DNA from: DASSKK01 sp035690495
GTDB taxonomy: Bacteria > Actinomycetota > Actinomycetes > Propionibacteriales > Nocardioidaceae
DNA length: 64,000 nucleotides
Direction: 5' to 3'
Assembly: GCA_035690495.1 (NCBI GenBank)
Contig: DASSKK010000015.1
Coordinates: forward strand, 1-64,000
The position numbers and the translations under genes are program-made. Positions 1-9,200 of this stretch are shown here, piece after piece (position 1 is the stretch's first letter; each line of letters starts with the position of its first letter). Below the pieces are notes generated by a model. That model was not told the DNA's origin, did no database searches, and was given only the letters and a program-made list of their open reading frames with translations.

Positions 1-248
1 ACCGGAGCGGTCATCATCCCGCGCAGCCAGCTGTCCGGGAGCTCTCCGGGCGTCGTGCTCACGTCCCAGAACCGGCTGACGTCCTCGGGCCGGTCGAGCA
101 CCAGGAACGCCCACCCCTGACTGAACCCCGCGCTCGGCGCGCGCCCGGCGTTGTCGAGCATCCGCTCCACAACGGCGGGGTCCACCGGCCGGTCCGGGTC
201 GTAGCGTCTGACCATCCGGCGTCGCCGGACCACCTCTTGGAACTCCAT
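1..248 (-). CDS. Nitroreductase family protein, N-terminal part (cut by window edge)
   Basis: The reverse strand reads an open frame from an ATG at 248 off the left edge; 82 residues are visible. It opens MEFQEVVRRRRMVRRYDPDR and continues with a VDPAVVERMLDNAGRAPSAG stretch, the usual start of FMN-dependent nitroreductase-fold proteins: a basic helix with R-x-Y-D-P, then an A-P-S-A segment that helps bind FMN. The family reduces nitro compounds, quinones or flavins with NAD(P)H; the substrate cannot be told. Its ATG sits in a CCATGG that also supplies the ATG of the gene on the other strand, so the two genes are divergent with no space between them. No clear Shine-Dalgarno is seen. Confidence 0.75.
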   Translation of the reverse strand, partial: MEFQEVVRRRRMVRRYDPDRPVDPAVVERMLDNAGRAPSAGFSQGWAFLVLDRPEDVSRFWDVSTTPGELPDSWLRGMMTAP

Positions 249-1470
249 GGAGCCCATCTTGTCCCACGATGACTTCGAGGCCATGTGGCGCGACCTCGCA
301 CCGATCGGCCGGTCCGCGGCCAGCGGCGGCTATTTCCGCCAACCGTTCGGCGCCGCCGAGCGGGAGTGCGTCGCCTGGTTCCGCGAGCAGTGCGCCGCCC
401 GCGACCTCGACGTGGAGGCGGAAGGCAACGGCAACCTCGTGGCCTGGTGGCGTCCGACGGGGGAGTCGTCGTACCGCACCGGCGGGGTCGTCACCGGCTC
501 GCACCTCGACTCGGTGCTCGACGGCGGGGCGTACGACGGACCGCTCGGCGTGGTCTCGGCGCTGGCGGCGATCGACGTCCTGCGGGAACGCGGCGTCACT
601 CCCGGCCGGCCGGTCGGGGTGGGCGTCTTCGTCGAGGAGGAGGGATCCCGGTTCGGCCTCGCCTGCCTCGGCTCGCGCATCGCCACCGGCGCCACACCAT
701 GGGAGGAGGCCGCGTCCCTCACCGACCGGGACGGGATCCGCTTCGACGAGGCAGTGGCTGCGGCCTACACCGGTGAGGTGGATCTGCTGAGCAACGTCGG
801 GTGCTTCGTCGAGCTGCACGTCGAGCAGGGCCGCGACCTGGTCGACCGGGACGCCGCGGTCGGCGTGGCGGAGGCGATCTGGCCACACGGCCGTTATCGG
901 TTCGACTTCGCCGGCCAGGCCAACCACGCCGGCACCACCCGGATGGAGGACCGGCACGATCCCATGCTCAGCTACGCGATGACCGCGCTCGCGGCCAACA
1001 AGCGGGCCCGGCTGGCCGGGCAACGGGCGACGTTCGGACGCGTCGAGGTGGCACCGAACGGCACCAACGCGATCCCGTCGCGGGTCACGGCGTGGCTCGA
1101 CGCCCGCGCCGACTCCGAGGAGCATCTCGCCGCTCTCGTCGCCGAGGTCGAGCGGCTCGCCCGGGAGCGGGCCGGGCGGGACGGCACGGGACTGGAGATG
1201 ACCGCCGAGTCGGTGTCGGCCGCCGTGGCCTTCGACGCAGGCCTCGCCTCGCGCATCGCAGCACCGCACGGCTGGCCGGTGATCGCGACCGGTGCGGGTC
1301 ATGACGCCGGGGTCCTCTCGACCGCCGGGATACCTACCGCGATGCTGTTCGTGCGCAACCCGACCGGCGTCTCGCACTCCCCGGAGGAGCACGCCTCGAC
1401 CGCGGACTGCCTCGCCGGGGTCGACGCCCTCGCCGACACACTCGCGCTGGTCTGCGAAGAAGCCCCCTGA
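247..1470 (+). CDS. M20-family amidohydrolase (allantoate amidohydrolase / N-carbamoyl-amino-acid hydrolase type)
   Basis: The 407-residue protein has the full metal-site pattern of M20 amidases of the allantoate amidohydrolase/hydantoinase-carbamoylase group: G-S-H-L-D-S (H86, D88), Y-D-G-P-L-G (D97), a run of three glutamates near 130-132, E-L-H-V-E-Q-G, and C-terminal H-S-P-E-E-H near 377-382. Such enzymes cleave C-N bonds in N-carbamoyl, ureido or formyl amino acids with two divalent metals. In several actinobacterial histidine-utilisation clusters a gene of this type sits beside hutF and hutI, which here lie 8.6 kb downstream, so a role in handling formiminoglutamate or formylglutamate is plausible but inferred. 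The ATG at 247 overlaps the divergent nitroreductase ATG; an in-frame ATG at 283, preceded by GAGG, is a possible alternative start. Confidence 0.85.
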   Translation: MEPILSHDDFEAMWRDLAPIGRSAASGGYFRQPFGAAERECVAWFREQCAARDLDVEAEGNGNLVAWWRPTGESSYRTGGVVTGSHLDSVLDGGAYDGPLGVVSALAAIDVLRERGVTPGRPVGVGVFVEEEGSRFGLACLGSRIATGATPWEEAASLTDRDGIRFDEAVAAAYTGEVDLLSNVGCFVELHVEQGRDLVDRDAAVGVAEAIWPHGRYRFDFAGQANHAGTTRMEDRHDPMLSYAMTALAANKRARLAGQRATFGRVEVAPNGTNAIPSRVTAWLDARADSEEHLAALVAEVERLARERAGRDGTGLEMTAESVSAAVAFDAGLASRIAAPHGWPVIATGAGHDAGVLSTAGIPTAMLFVRNPTGVSHSPEEHASTADCLAGVDALADTLALVCEEAP

Positions 1471-1487
1471 CCTGGCCCGGCTTCCGC

Positions 1488-1512
1488 TTTTCACGACACG
1501 GCTCGTGGAAAA
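1488..1512. promoter_or_regulatory. Inverted repeat in front of the Fe-S-type regulator gene (candidate operator)
   Basis: Arms TTTTCACGA (1488-1496) and TCGTGGAAAA (1503-1512) pair except for one extra base, around a 6-nt centre. The repeat ends 9 nt before the regulator's ATG, so a bound protein would cover its promoter or ribosome-binding region. Autoregulation is an inference. It might instead act as a weak terminator for the upstream amidohydrolase, but no T-run follows. Confidence 0.45.
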
Positions 1513-1521
1513 CTGGGTGTC

Positions 1522-2202
1522 ATGGACGCACGTGACGTCACCGTGCCCGACTCGGAGACCGTGCAGCTCGGTCCGAGCCGGACGCGCACGCTTCAGGTGC
1601 TGCAGGACGCTGACAACCCGCTGGGAGTCCAAGAGGTCGCCGAGCTCGTCGGACTGCACGTCAATACCGCGCGTTTCCACCTGGACGGACTGGTCGAGGC
1701 CGGACTGGCGACTCGGACGCGGGAGGACCGGTCCGAGCCCGGCCGGCCACGCATCGTCTACACGGCCGAACCCACCGGACGGCAGGTGGGCCAACGCAGC
1801 TACCGGCTGCTCTCCGAGATCCTGGTCAGCTTCCTCGCCGCCAGCGTGCGGAGACCCACCGACGGCGCGCTCGAGGCCGGCCGCGCCTGGGGCCGCTACC
1901 TGACCGAGCGACCTGCGCCCTTCCAGCAGATGGACGCCGGGACGTCGCTCGACCACCTCATGCAGATCCTGGCGGACGTCGGCTTCGACCCGGAAGCCGC
2001 CGGCACCAAGCAGAGGCCGCAGATCCGCCTTCGGCACTGTCCGTTCCGTGAGGTCGCCAAGACCCACAGCGACGTGGTGTGCTCTATCCACCTGGGCCTC
2101 ATGCAGGGCGCGCTCGCCGAGATGCGCGCACCCGTCACCGCCGATCGTCTGGAGCCGTTCATCGAGCCGTCGCTGTGCCTGTCCCACCTGACCCGAAGGT
2201 GA
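1522..2202 (+). CDS. ArsR/SufR-like helix-turn-helix regulator with C-terminal cysteines
   Basis: This 226-residue protein has an N-terminal winged helix-turn-helix (about 20-85; V-Q-E-V-A-E-L-V-G-L-H-V-N-T-A-R-F-H-L is the recognition region). Its C-terminal half has C173, C187 and C219, with flanking R-H-C-P-F-R-E-V-A and C-S-I-H-L-G. That layout resembles SufR-like regulators that hold an Fe-S cluster and respond to oxygen, NO or iron status; cluster binding is inferred. The stop codon overlaps the GTG of the TDT channel gene by 4 bp, so the two are translationally coupled, and narGHJI lies convergent beyond. A redox- or NO-sensing control of nitrate respiration fits this setting. An inverted repeat just upstream may be its own operator. 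Confidence 0.75.
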   Translation: MDARDVTVPDSETVQLGPSRTRTLQVLQDADNPLGVQEVAELVGLHVNTARFHLDGLVEAGLATRTREDRSEPGRPRIVYTAEPTGRQVGQRSYRLLSEILVSFLAASVRRPTDGALEAGRAWGRYLTERPAPFQQMDAGTSLDHLMQILADVGFDPEAAGTKQRPQIRLRHCPFREVAKTHSDVVCSIHLGLMQGALAEMRAPVTADRLEPFIEPSLCLSHLTRR

Positions 2203-3248
2203 GCCCGTCGTCGGAGCTCGTCCGGCGGCTTCCACCGGGCTGCTTCGCGTTCGTGATGGCCACCGGGATCGTCTCCACCGGGCTCGCCCTGGTGGGCCGG
2301 ACGGTGCTCTCGCTCGTCCTGCTCGCGGTCGCCGTCCTGGGGGGACTGGTGCTGGTCGCGGGCACGACGTGGCGGCTTGTCGCCTACCGGCACGACGTAC
2401 TCCACGATGCGCGCAACCCCGATCGGGCGTTCGGGTTCTTCACCACGGTGGCGGCGTTGAACGTGGTGGGCGTCCGTCTCGACCTGGCCGGCTACCCGAC
2501 GGCGGGTCTCGTGCTCGCCGCGGCGAGCGTGCCGATCTGGCTGCTGCTCACCTATGCGATTCCCGGGATGCTCATGCTGGGCCCCCAGACGAGCATGCAG
2601 TCCACCGCGGTGGCCGCCGAGGTGAACGGCAGCTGGTTCCTGTGGGTCGTCGGGACGCAGTCCCTCGCCACGGCCGCTGCGGGGCTCGGCTACCGGCAGG
2701 TCGTCCCCGCCGCGGCGATGGCGCCGACCGCGGTCGCGCTGTGGGGCGTCGGCGTGATGCTCTACCTGACCCTGGTCAGCCTGGTCACGTGGCGGCTGCT
2801 CAGCACCCCGGCCAGCCCGCACACGCTCAGCCCGGCGTACTGGATCTACATGGGCGCGACCGCGATCACAGTGCTCGCCGGAGCCCGCATCCTGACGCTC
2901 CCCGCAGACCTTCCGATCATGCAAACCACCGAGAGCCTGGTGGCCGGCCTCACCTACGTGCTGTGGGCGTTCGGCACCTGGTGGATCCCGCTGCTGGTGG
3001 CGTTCGGGGTCTGGCGTCACCTGTTGCGCAGCGAGCCGATCCGCTACGAGGCGGGGCTGTGGAGCATCGTGTTCCCCCTTGGCATGTACGCCGTGGCGAG
3101 TCTGCTCTTCGGCCGCACGCAGCACCTGGCGTTCATGGAGTGGATCGGACGCGTCGAGGTGTGGGTCGCGGTACTCGCCTGGGTGGCAGTGATGCTCGCG
3201 ATGCTGCTCGCCGGCCGAAAGCGCGACCGGCCCCGGCCGGCTCAGTAG
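2199..3248 (+). CDS. TDT-family (TehA/SLAC1-like) anion channel or transporter
   Basis: The start is GTG 2199, which overlaps the regulator's TGA (GTGA). The 349-residue protein begins V-S-P-S-S-E-L-V-R-R-L-P-P-G-C-F and then has about ten hydrophobic segments, with the F-V-M-A-T-G-I-V-S-T-G motif typical of the first helix of tellurite-resistance/dicarboxylate transporters and SLAC1-type channels. Plant SLAC1 and some bacterial relatives pass nitrate and other anions. Because it is coupled to a redox-type regulator and faces narGHJI, which has no narK beside it, movement of nitrate or nitrite is a reasonable hypothesis. A longer in-frame upstream start exists at 2079 but lies inside the regulator. 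Its 3' end overlaps narI by 7 bp, tail to tail. Confidence 0.8.
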   Translation: MSPSSELVRRLPPGCFAFVMATGIVSTGLALVGRTVLSLVLLAVAVLGGLVLVAGTTWRLVAYRHDVLHDARNPDRAFGFFTTVAALNVVGVRLDLAGYPTAGLVLAAASVPIWLLLTYAIPGMLMLGPQTSMQSTAVAAEVNGSWFLWVVGTQSLATAAAGLGYRQVVPAAAMAPTAVALWGVGVMLYLTLVSLVTWRLLSTPASPHTLSPAYWIYMGATAITVLAGARILTLPADLPIMQTTESLVAGLTYVLWAFGTWWIPLLVAFGVWRHLLRSEPIRYEAGLWSIVFPLGMYAVASLLFGRTQHLAFMEWIGRVEVWVAVLAWVAVMLAMLLAGRKRDRPRPAQ

Positions 3249-3985
3249 CGGGCGCCGATGCGACGCCAGCGGCGGCCGCTGGTGCCCGGCTCGTTCGGCC
3301 GGGTGGCGGTGCGGCTGCGGTAGACGACGAACGGACGCCACAGGTAGTAGAGCGGGAAGCTCCACGCGTGGACGAGACGGCTGAACGGCCAGACCGCGAA
3401 GATCACCCAGGCGGCGGTCGCGTGCACCTGGTACATCACCGGTGCGCTGGTGATCGCATGGATGTCCGGGTGGCCGACGAACAGGCTGCGGAACCACACC
3501 GACACCGTGGTCCGGTAGTTGTAGCCGCCCCCGAGCTCCTGCACGCCCAGCGTCAGGTAGATGCCGAGCAGCACGATGATGCCGAGCAGGATCAGCGCCA
3601 GGTAGTCGACCGCGCTGGTGGTGGCGCGCACCCGCGGGATCGTCGTACGGCGGAACACCAGGAACCCTGCCCCGATCAGCACGCCGATCGCCGCCAACGA
3701 TCCGGCGATCCCGGAGAACTCGCTGTACAACCCTTCCGGGATGCCGATCGCCCGGGTCCACGACTCCGGCACCAGGATGCCGAGCACATGCCCGCCGATG
3801 GCCGCGAACGTCGCGTAGTGGAACAGCGGAGCCCCCCACTTGAGAAGCCTCTTCTCCTGCAGCTCGGTGGATCGGCTGGTCCAGCCGAACTGGTCGTACT
3901 GCCAGCGCCACACGTGCCCGACCACGAACACCACCATCGCCGCGTAGGGCAGGATGACCCACCACCACAGGTCCCAGCTGGTCAT
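3242..3985 (-). CDS. narI: Respiratory nitrate reductase gamma subunit (cytochrome b)
   Basis: NarI anchors nitrate reductase to the membrane and passes electrons from the quinol pool through two b haems to NarH. The 247-residue protein starts M-T-S-W-D-L-W-W-W-V and has five hydrophobic segments. The four haem-ligand histidines fall at H56, H66 (L-F-H-Y-A-T-F-A-A-I-G-G-H), H188 and H206 (Y-Q-V-H ... R-L-V-H), with the same spacings as E. coli NarI. The ATG at 3985 overlaps the narJ stop by 4 bp. It is last in narGHJI. The tail is basic (R-R-W-R-R-I-G-A-R-Y) and its stop overlaps the convergent TDT gene. Confidence 0.96.
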   Translation of the reverse strand: MTSWDLWWWVILPYAAMVVFVVGHVWRWQYDQFGWTSRSTELQEKRLLKWGAPLFHYATFAAIGGHVLGILVPESWTRAIGIPEGLYSEFSGIAGSLAAIGVLIGAGFLVFRRTTIPRVRATTSAVDYLALILLGIIVLLGIYLTLGVQELGGGYNYRTTVSVWFRSLFVGHPDIHAITSAPVMYQVHATAAWVIFAVWPFSRLVHAWSFPLYYLWRPFVVYRSRTATRPNEPGTSGRRWRRIGARY

Positions 3986-4647
3986 CTCATCGCCTCCGCC
4001 CCGAGCATCTCCGGGGGTGCGAACGGCTCGCTGCCGATCGGGTCCAGGCCGACGTCCTCCTTCGGCGGACCGTCCGCCGCCAGCCGGCGTACGTCGGACG
4101 ACTGCCGGTCGGACAATGCCGGCAACCCGGCGCAGACCTCGTCCAGCACCCGGGCGTAGGGGCTCTTCTCCTCGTGCAGCGCGAGCCGCAGCAGCTCCAG
4201 CCCGGCCCGGTGCGCCGCCAGTAGCCGGTGCCCCGCGCCGTCCGGCGCCAGCGCGGCGAACTCCAGCACGGCCGGCAGGTAGTCGGGCAGGTCGTCGTCG
4301 GTCGGTTCCCAGCCGGACTGGCGGTAGGTGTGCTTGAAGGCGAGCAGCGCCATCCCCCGCTGGCGGGTGTCGCCGTAGCGGAAGTAGGTCAGGTACGGCG
4401 AGCAGCGGCGGGTCATGTCGAACGTGTCCACGTGGTGCTCGGCCGCTGCGGACGGACCCTGCTCCCGCAGCCAGGAAACGACCGACTCCAGTGGCTCCCG
4501 TCGCCGCGGCGCCAGCTCGGCCAGCGCGGCGTCGACGTCGTCGAGCACCGCGAACAGCCGTTCGTCGGGATACTGCAGCAGCAGCGACGCCAGCTTGCAC
4601 ACCAGCCCCTGGTCGGCCGGCACGGTGGACTCGCGGCGGACCCTCAT
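3982..4647 (-). CDS. narJ: Nitrate reductase molybdenum cofactor assembly chaperone
   Basis: NarJ is a cytoplasmic chaperone that binds apo-NarG and times cofactor insertion and membrane attachment; it is not part of the final enzyme. The 221-residue protein has the family's all-helical TorD-like character: L-A-S-L-L-L-Q-Y-P-D near the start, H-V-D-T-F-D-M-T-R-R-C-S-P-Y-L-T-Y-F-R-Y-G-D-T-R-Q-R-G (the most conserved NarJ block) in the middle, and a loop rich in acid and proline at the C terminus. It overlaps narH upstream and narI downstream by 4 bp each, which gives coupled translation in one operon. It has no signal peptide or membrane segment. Confidence 0.95.
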   Translation of the reverse strand: MRVRRESTVPADQGLVCKLASLLLQYPDERLFAVLDDVDAALAELAPRRREPLESVVSWLREQGPSAAAEHHVDTFDMTRRCSPYLTYFRYGDTRQRGMALLAFKHTYRQSGWEPTDDDLPDYLPAVLEFAALAPDGAGHRLLAAHRAGLELLRLALHEEKSPYARVLDEVCAGLPALSDRQSSDVRRLAADGPPKEDVGLDPIGSEPFAPPEMLGAEAMR

Positions 4648-6275
4648 CGGCTCTGTCCCTCCGGGAACAGGTTCGGTGCGGGCTGGCTGCCGTTCCAGCC
4701 GAGCAGGTTGAACCGGGAGTGGCCCTCCTCGTCGCGGAACGTGGTCCCGGCACCGGAGCCCGAGGCGTCCCCGTCCAGGTGGTAGTGCGCGCCGAGCGTG
4801 TCCTCCTCGTGCGCGCCGTAGTCCGCGGCCCCACCGGGGTAGCTCAGCGAGCAGTGCTGGTTCATCAGCCGGCCGGCGTCCTCGTGGTGGGACATCGGCA
4901 CGACGTACCGGTCCTCGTACTTGGCGATCGCGAGCAGCCGGTACAGGTCCTCGACCTCGTGCGCAGCCATGCCCACGCTGTCCGCCAGCGCGGGATCCGG
5001 CTCATCCTCGAGCTGGACGGCGCGCATGTGTGCCCGCATCACGGCCAGCCGGCGCAGCACGCGCTGGACAGCGTCGACGTCGCCTGCGGTGAACAGGTTC
5101 GCCAGGTAGCGCAGCGGGATGCGCAGATCCTCGATCGCCGCGAACACCTTGTCCGGGTCGGTGTCGTCGTACCCCGCCGCGTCGACGACGTCGGTGACCG
5201 GCGAGAGCGGCGGGATGTACCAGACCATCGGCATGGTGCGGTACTCCGGATGCAGGGGCAGCGCGACCCTCTGCTTCATCGCCAGTTCGTAGACCGGTGA
5301 GCGCTGAGCGGCCTGGATCCAGTCGTGCGCGATGCCCTGCCGCTCGGCCTCGGCGATCACCTCGGGGTCGTTCGGGTCGAGGAACACCGACAGCTGCGAC
5401 TCGTAGAGGTCCTTCTCGTCGCGGACCGACGCGGCAGCCTGCACCGCGTCCGCGTCGTAGAGCACCAGCCCGAGGTAGCGCAGCCTTCCCACGCACGTCT
5501 CCGAGCAGATCGTCGGCGATCCGGCCTCGATCCGCGGGTAGCACAGCGTGCACTTCTCGGCCTTGCCGGTGCGGTGGTTGAAGTAGACCTTCTTGTACGG
5601 ACAGCCGGTGACGCAGAACCGCCAGCCACGGCAGCGGTCCTGGTCGACGAGAACGATGCCGTCCTCCTCGCGCTTGTACATCGCGCCCGACGGGCACGAC
5701 GCCACGCACGAGGGGTTCAGACAGTGCTCGCAGATCCGCGGCAGGTAGAACATGAAGACCTTCTCGAAGTCCAGCCCGAGCTGGTCGGCGAGGCCGGCGA
5801 AGTCCGGGTCGGCAGGCGCCGACTCCGGCGCCCCGGCGAGGTCGTCGTCCCAGTTGGGCCCCCACACCGGCCGCATGTCCTTGCCGGTCAGCTGCGACTT
5901 CGGCCGGGCGCTCGGCATCGAGTCCGAAAGGGGCGCCGTGGTGAGCCGCTCGTAGTCGTAGGTCCACGGCTCGTAGTAGTCGTCGATGCTGGGCAGGTCC
6001 GGGTTGTAGAAGATCGACAGCAGCTTCTTCAGCCGGCCGCCGGCCTTGAGGGTGAGCCGGCCACGGCGGTCCAGCGTCCACCCGCCCTTCCACTGCTGCT
6101 GGTCCTCGTAGCGGCGCGGGTAGCCGAGGCCGGGCTTGGTCTCGACGTTGTTGAACCAGATGTACTCGGTGCCAGACCTGTTGGTCCAGGTCTGCTTGCA
6201 GGTCACCGAGCAGGTGTGGCACCCGATGCACTTGTCGAGGTTCATCACCATGCCGACCTGGGCCATCACCCTCAT
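4644..6275 (-). CDS. narH: Respiratory nitrate reductase beta subunit (Fe-S protein)
   Basis: NarH carries three [4Fe-4S] and one [3Fe-4S] cluster between NarI haems and NarG. The 543-residue protein begins M-R-V-M-A-Q-V-G-M-V-M-N-L-D-K and shows C-I-G-C-H-T-C-S-V-T-C, then C-E-H-C-L-N-P-S-C-V-A-S-C-P, then C-R-G-W-R-F-C-V-T-G-C-P, then C-T-L-C-Y-P. The tryptophan in C-R-G-W replaces a cysteine and marks the [3Fe-4S] site, as in E. coli. The ATG at 6275 overlaps the narG stop by 4 bp and is preceded by a strong GGAGGTGG Shine-Dalgarno inside narG. The length and order of motifs match the family. Confidence 0.97.
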   Translation of the reverse strand: MRVMAQVGMVMNLDKCIGCHTCSVTCKQTWTNRSGTEYIWFNNVETKPGLGYPRRYEDQQQWKGGWTLDRRGRLTLKAGGRLKKLLSIFYNPDLPSIDDYYEPWTYDYERLTTAPLSDSMPSARPKSQLTGKDMRPVWGPNWDDDLAGAPESAPADPDFAGLADQLGLDFEKVFMFYLPRICEHCLNPSCVASCPSGAMYKREEDGIVLVDQDRCRGWRFCVTGCPYKKVYFNHRTGKAEKCTLCYPRIEAGSPTICSETCVGRLRYLGLVLYDADAVQAAASVRDEKDLYESQLSVFLDPNDPEVIAEAERQGIAHDWIQAAQRSPVYELAMKQRVALPLHPEYRTMPMVWYIPPLSPVTDVVDAAGYDDTDPDKVFAAIEDLRIPLRYLANLFTAGDVDAVQRVLRRLAVMRAHMRAVQLEDEPDPALADSVGMAAHEVEDLYRLLAIAKYEDRYVVPMSHHEDAGRLMNQHCSLSYPGGAADYGAHEEDTLGAHYHLDGDASGSGAGTTFRDEEGHSRFNLLGWNGSQPAPNLFPEGQSR

Positions 6276-9200
6276 CCGAAGTCCACCTCCTGACTGCGCC
6301 GCCGCAGCACGGTCACCTCGTCGCGCTGGCTCGCGGTCGGTCCGTAGTAGTTGAACGCGTAGCTGAACTGGGCGTAGCCGCCGAGCATGTGGGTGGGCTT
6401 CATCATCAGCCGGGTCAGCGAGTTGTCCCCGCCGCCGTGCCGGCCGCTGATCTCGGTGCGCGGCACGTCGATGTGCCGGTCGATGGTGTGGTACATCATG
6501 CAGGTGCCCTTCGGCACCCGATGGCTGACCACTGCACGGCAGGCGACCACGCCGTTGCGGTTGAACGCCTCGATCCACTCGTTGTCCTTGACGCCGATCC
6601 GCTCCGCCTCGGAGGGGTTGATCCAGATCACCGGCCCGCCGCGGAACAGCGTCAGCATGTGCAGGTTCTCCTGGTACTCCGAGTGGATCGACCACTTCGA
6701 GTGCGGAGTCAGGTAGCGCACGGTGACCTCGGGCCGGTCCGGGTCGCCGAGCCCCTGGTCGCCGAAGTGCCGGCCCATCACCAGCGGCGGCCGGTACGCC
6801 GGCAGCCCCTCGCCTAGCTCGAGCATCCAGTCGTGGTCGAGGAAGAAGTGCTGCCGCCCGGTCAGCGTGTGCCACGGCTTCTTGCGCTCCACGTTGATCG
6901 TGAACGGCGAGTAGCGGCGGCCGCCGGACTCGGTTCCGGACCACTCGGGTGAGGTGATCACGGCCTGCGGCTGTGCCTGGGTGTCGCCGAACACGATCCG
7001 GTCGCCGGCCCGCTCGTGGGCCAGGTCGGCGAGCTTGACGCCGGTGCGGCGCTCGAGGGACTGGAAGCCCTCGACGGCCAGCCGCCCGTTCGTGGTGCCC
7101 GACAGCGCGAGGATCGCCTCGCACATGTGCCGGTCCAGCGTCAGCTTGGGCCGCCCGGCGGCCACGCCCTCGCGCACCGTGCCGTTGCGGCTGCGCAGGT
7201 CGTCCATCTCCTTGTCCGGCGTCCAGGTGATGCCCTTGGTGGTGGTGCCCAGCGTGTCGAGCAGCGGTCCGACCGCGGCCCACTTCTCGGCGACGGCAGC
7301 GTAGTCGCGCTCCACGACGACCAGTTTCGGCATCGTCCGTCCGGGCTCGGGCTCGCACTCGCCGGCCCTCCAGTCCAGGACCCGTCCGCCGGGCTGGGCC
7401 AGCTCGTCGGGACTGTCGTGGGCCAGCGGCACGGCCATCACGTCACGGCGTACGCCGAGGTGCGTGGCCGCGAGCCGGGAGAACTCGCGGGCGATCGTGT
7501 CGAACGTGTCGAAGTCGGTGCGGGTCTCCCACGGCGGCGCGATCGCCGGGTTGAACGAGTGCACGAACGGGTGCATGTCGGTGGAGGACAGGTCGTGCTT
7601 CTCGTACCAGGTCGCGGCCGGCAGCACCACATCGGAGAACAGGCAGGTGGCGGTCATCCGGAAGTCGACGGCCACCGACAGGTCGAGCTTGCCGCGCGGA
7701 GCTTCGTCGTGCCAGACCACCTCCGCGGGCCGGTCCTCGGGCGGGGTCTCCGCGGCGCTCGCCGCGTCGTCGGTGCCGAGCAGGTGCCGGAGCATGTACT
7801 CATGCCCCTTCATCGAGGAGGCGAACAGGTTGGCCCGCCACACGGTCAGCACCCGCGGCCAGTTCTTCGGGTCGTCGGGGTCCTCGGCAGCGAAGCGCAG
7901 GCCACCGCTCTTCAGCTCGTCGACGACGTACTCGTTGACGGGCTTGCCCGCGGCGTCGGCCGCATCGGCGATCTCGAGCGGGTTCCGGTCGAACGCCGGG
8001 TGCGACGGCAGCCAGCCGAGCCTTGCGGCCAGCGCGTTGCAGTCCGCGCTGCTGCGGCCGTCGAGCAGGCCCCTGCCCAGTGGGCTGGCCAGCTCCTGGG
8101 CGCCGAAGCTCTCGTAGCGCCACTGGTCGGTGGCGAGGTACCAGAGCGGGGTGCCGGCCATGTGCCGGGTGGGCCGCTGCCAGTCCAGTCCGAAGGCCAG
8201 GTGCGACCAACCGGTGAGCGGGCGGACCTTCTCCTGCCCGACGTAGTGCGCCCAGCCGCCGCCGTTGACGCCCTCGCAGCCGCACATCATCACCAGGGAC
8301 AGGAACGTGCGGTAGGTCTCGTCGGAGTGGAACCAGTGGTTGGTGCCCGCGCCCATCGCGATCATCGACCGGCCACGCGTGCGCTCGGCGTTGCGGGCGA
8401 ACTCGCGGGCCACCCGGGCGGCCGCCTTCGCGGGCACGCCGGTGATCTGCTCCTGCCAGGCCGGTGTGTACGGCGTCCCGGCGTCGTCGTACGACGTGGG
8501 CCACTCGCCGGGCAGCCCGTCGCGCGCCACGCCGTACTGCGCGAGCATCAGGTCGAACACGGTGGTGACCAGCCGTCCGCTGACCCGCATCGCGGGAACG
8601 CCGCGGCGCAGCGACGAGCCGCCCTCGGTCTCGCCGACGTCGAAGCGGGGCAGGTCGACCGGCACCGTCTCGGCGCCGTCGCGCTCGTGCAGCGACAGCA
8701 GCGGATCGACCCCGGCGAGGTCGAGGTTCCACCGTCCGACGCCCTCGTCGTTCCAGCGGAAGCCGAGCGACCCGTTGGGGACAACCGGCTCGCCGGACTC
8801 CGCGTCGAGCAGCACGGTCTTGAATGCGGCGTCCTCTCCACCGTCGGTCGGGCCCGCTCCTCCGTCGGTCGGGCCTGCTCCTCCGTCGGTCGAGCTTGTC
8901 GAGACCAGGTCCGCGGCGGTAAGGAACTTGTCGGGCACGTAGCTGCCTTCGCGTTCCCGCAGCGTCACGAGGAACGGCAGGTCGGTGTAGGTCTTGGCGT
9001 ACTCGGTGAAGTAGGGCACCTCCCGGCCCTTGTAGAACTCGGTGAGGATCACGTGCCCCATGGCCATCGCCAGCGCGGCGTCGGTGCCGGGGGCTGCGGC
9101 CAGCCAGTCGTCGGCGAACTTGGTGTGGTCGGAGAAGTCCGGCGAGACCACGACCACCTTCTGGCCCTTGTAGCGGGCCTCGGTCATGAAGTGCGCGTCC

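Noticed and set aside
1896..3968. Long minus-strand frame across the regulator, TDT gene and narI
   Set aside because: It crosses three recognised genes out of frame and its composition (R, G, H, Q rich) is that of a GC shadow.
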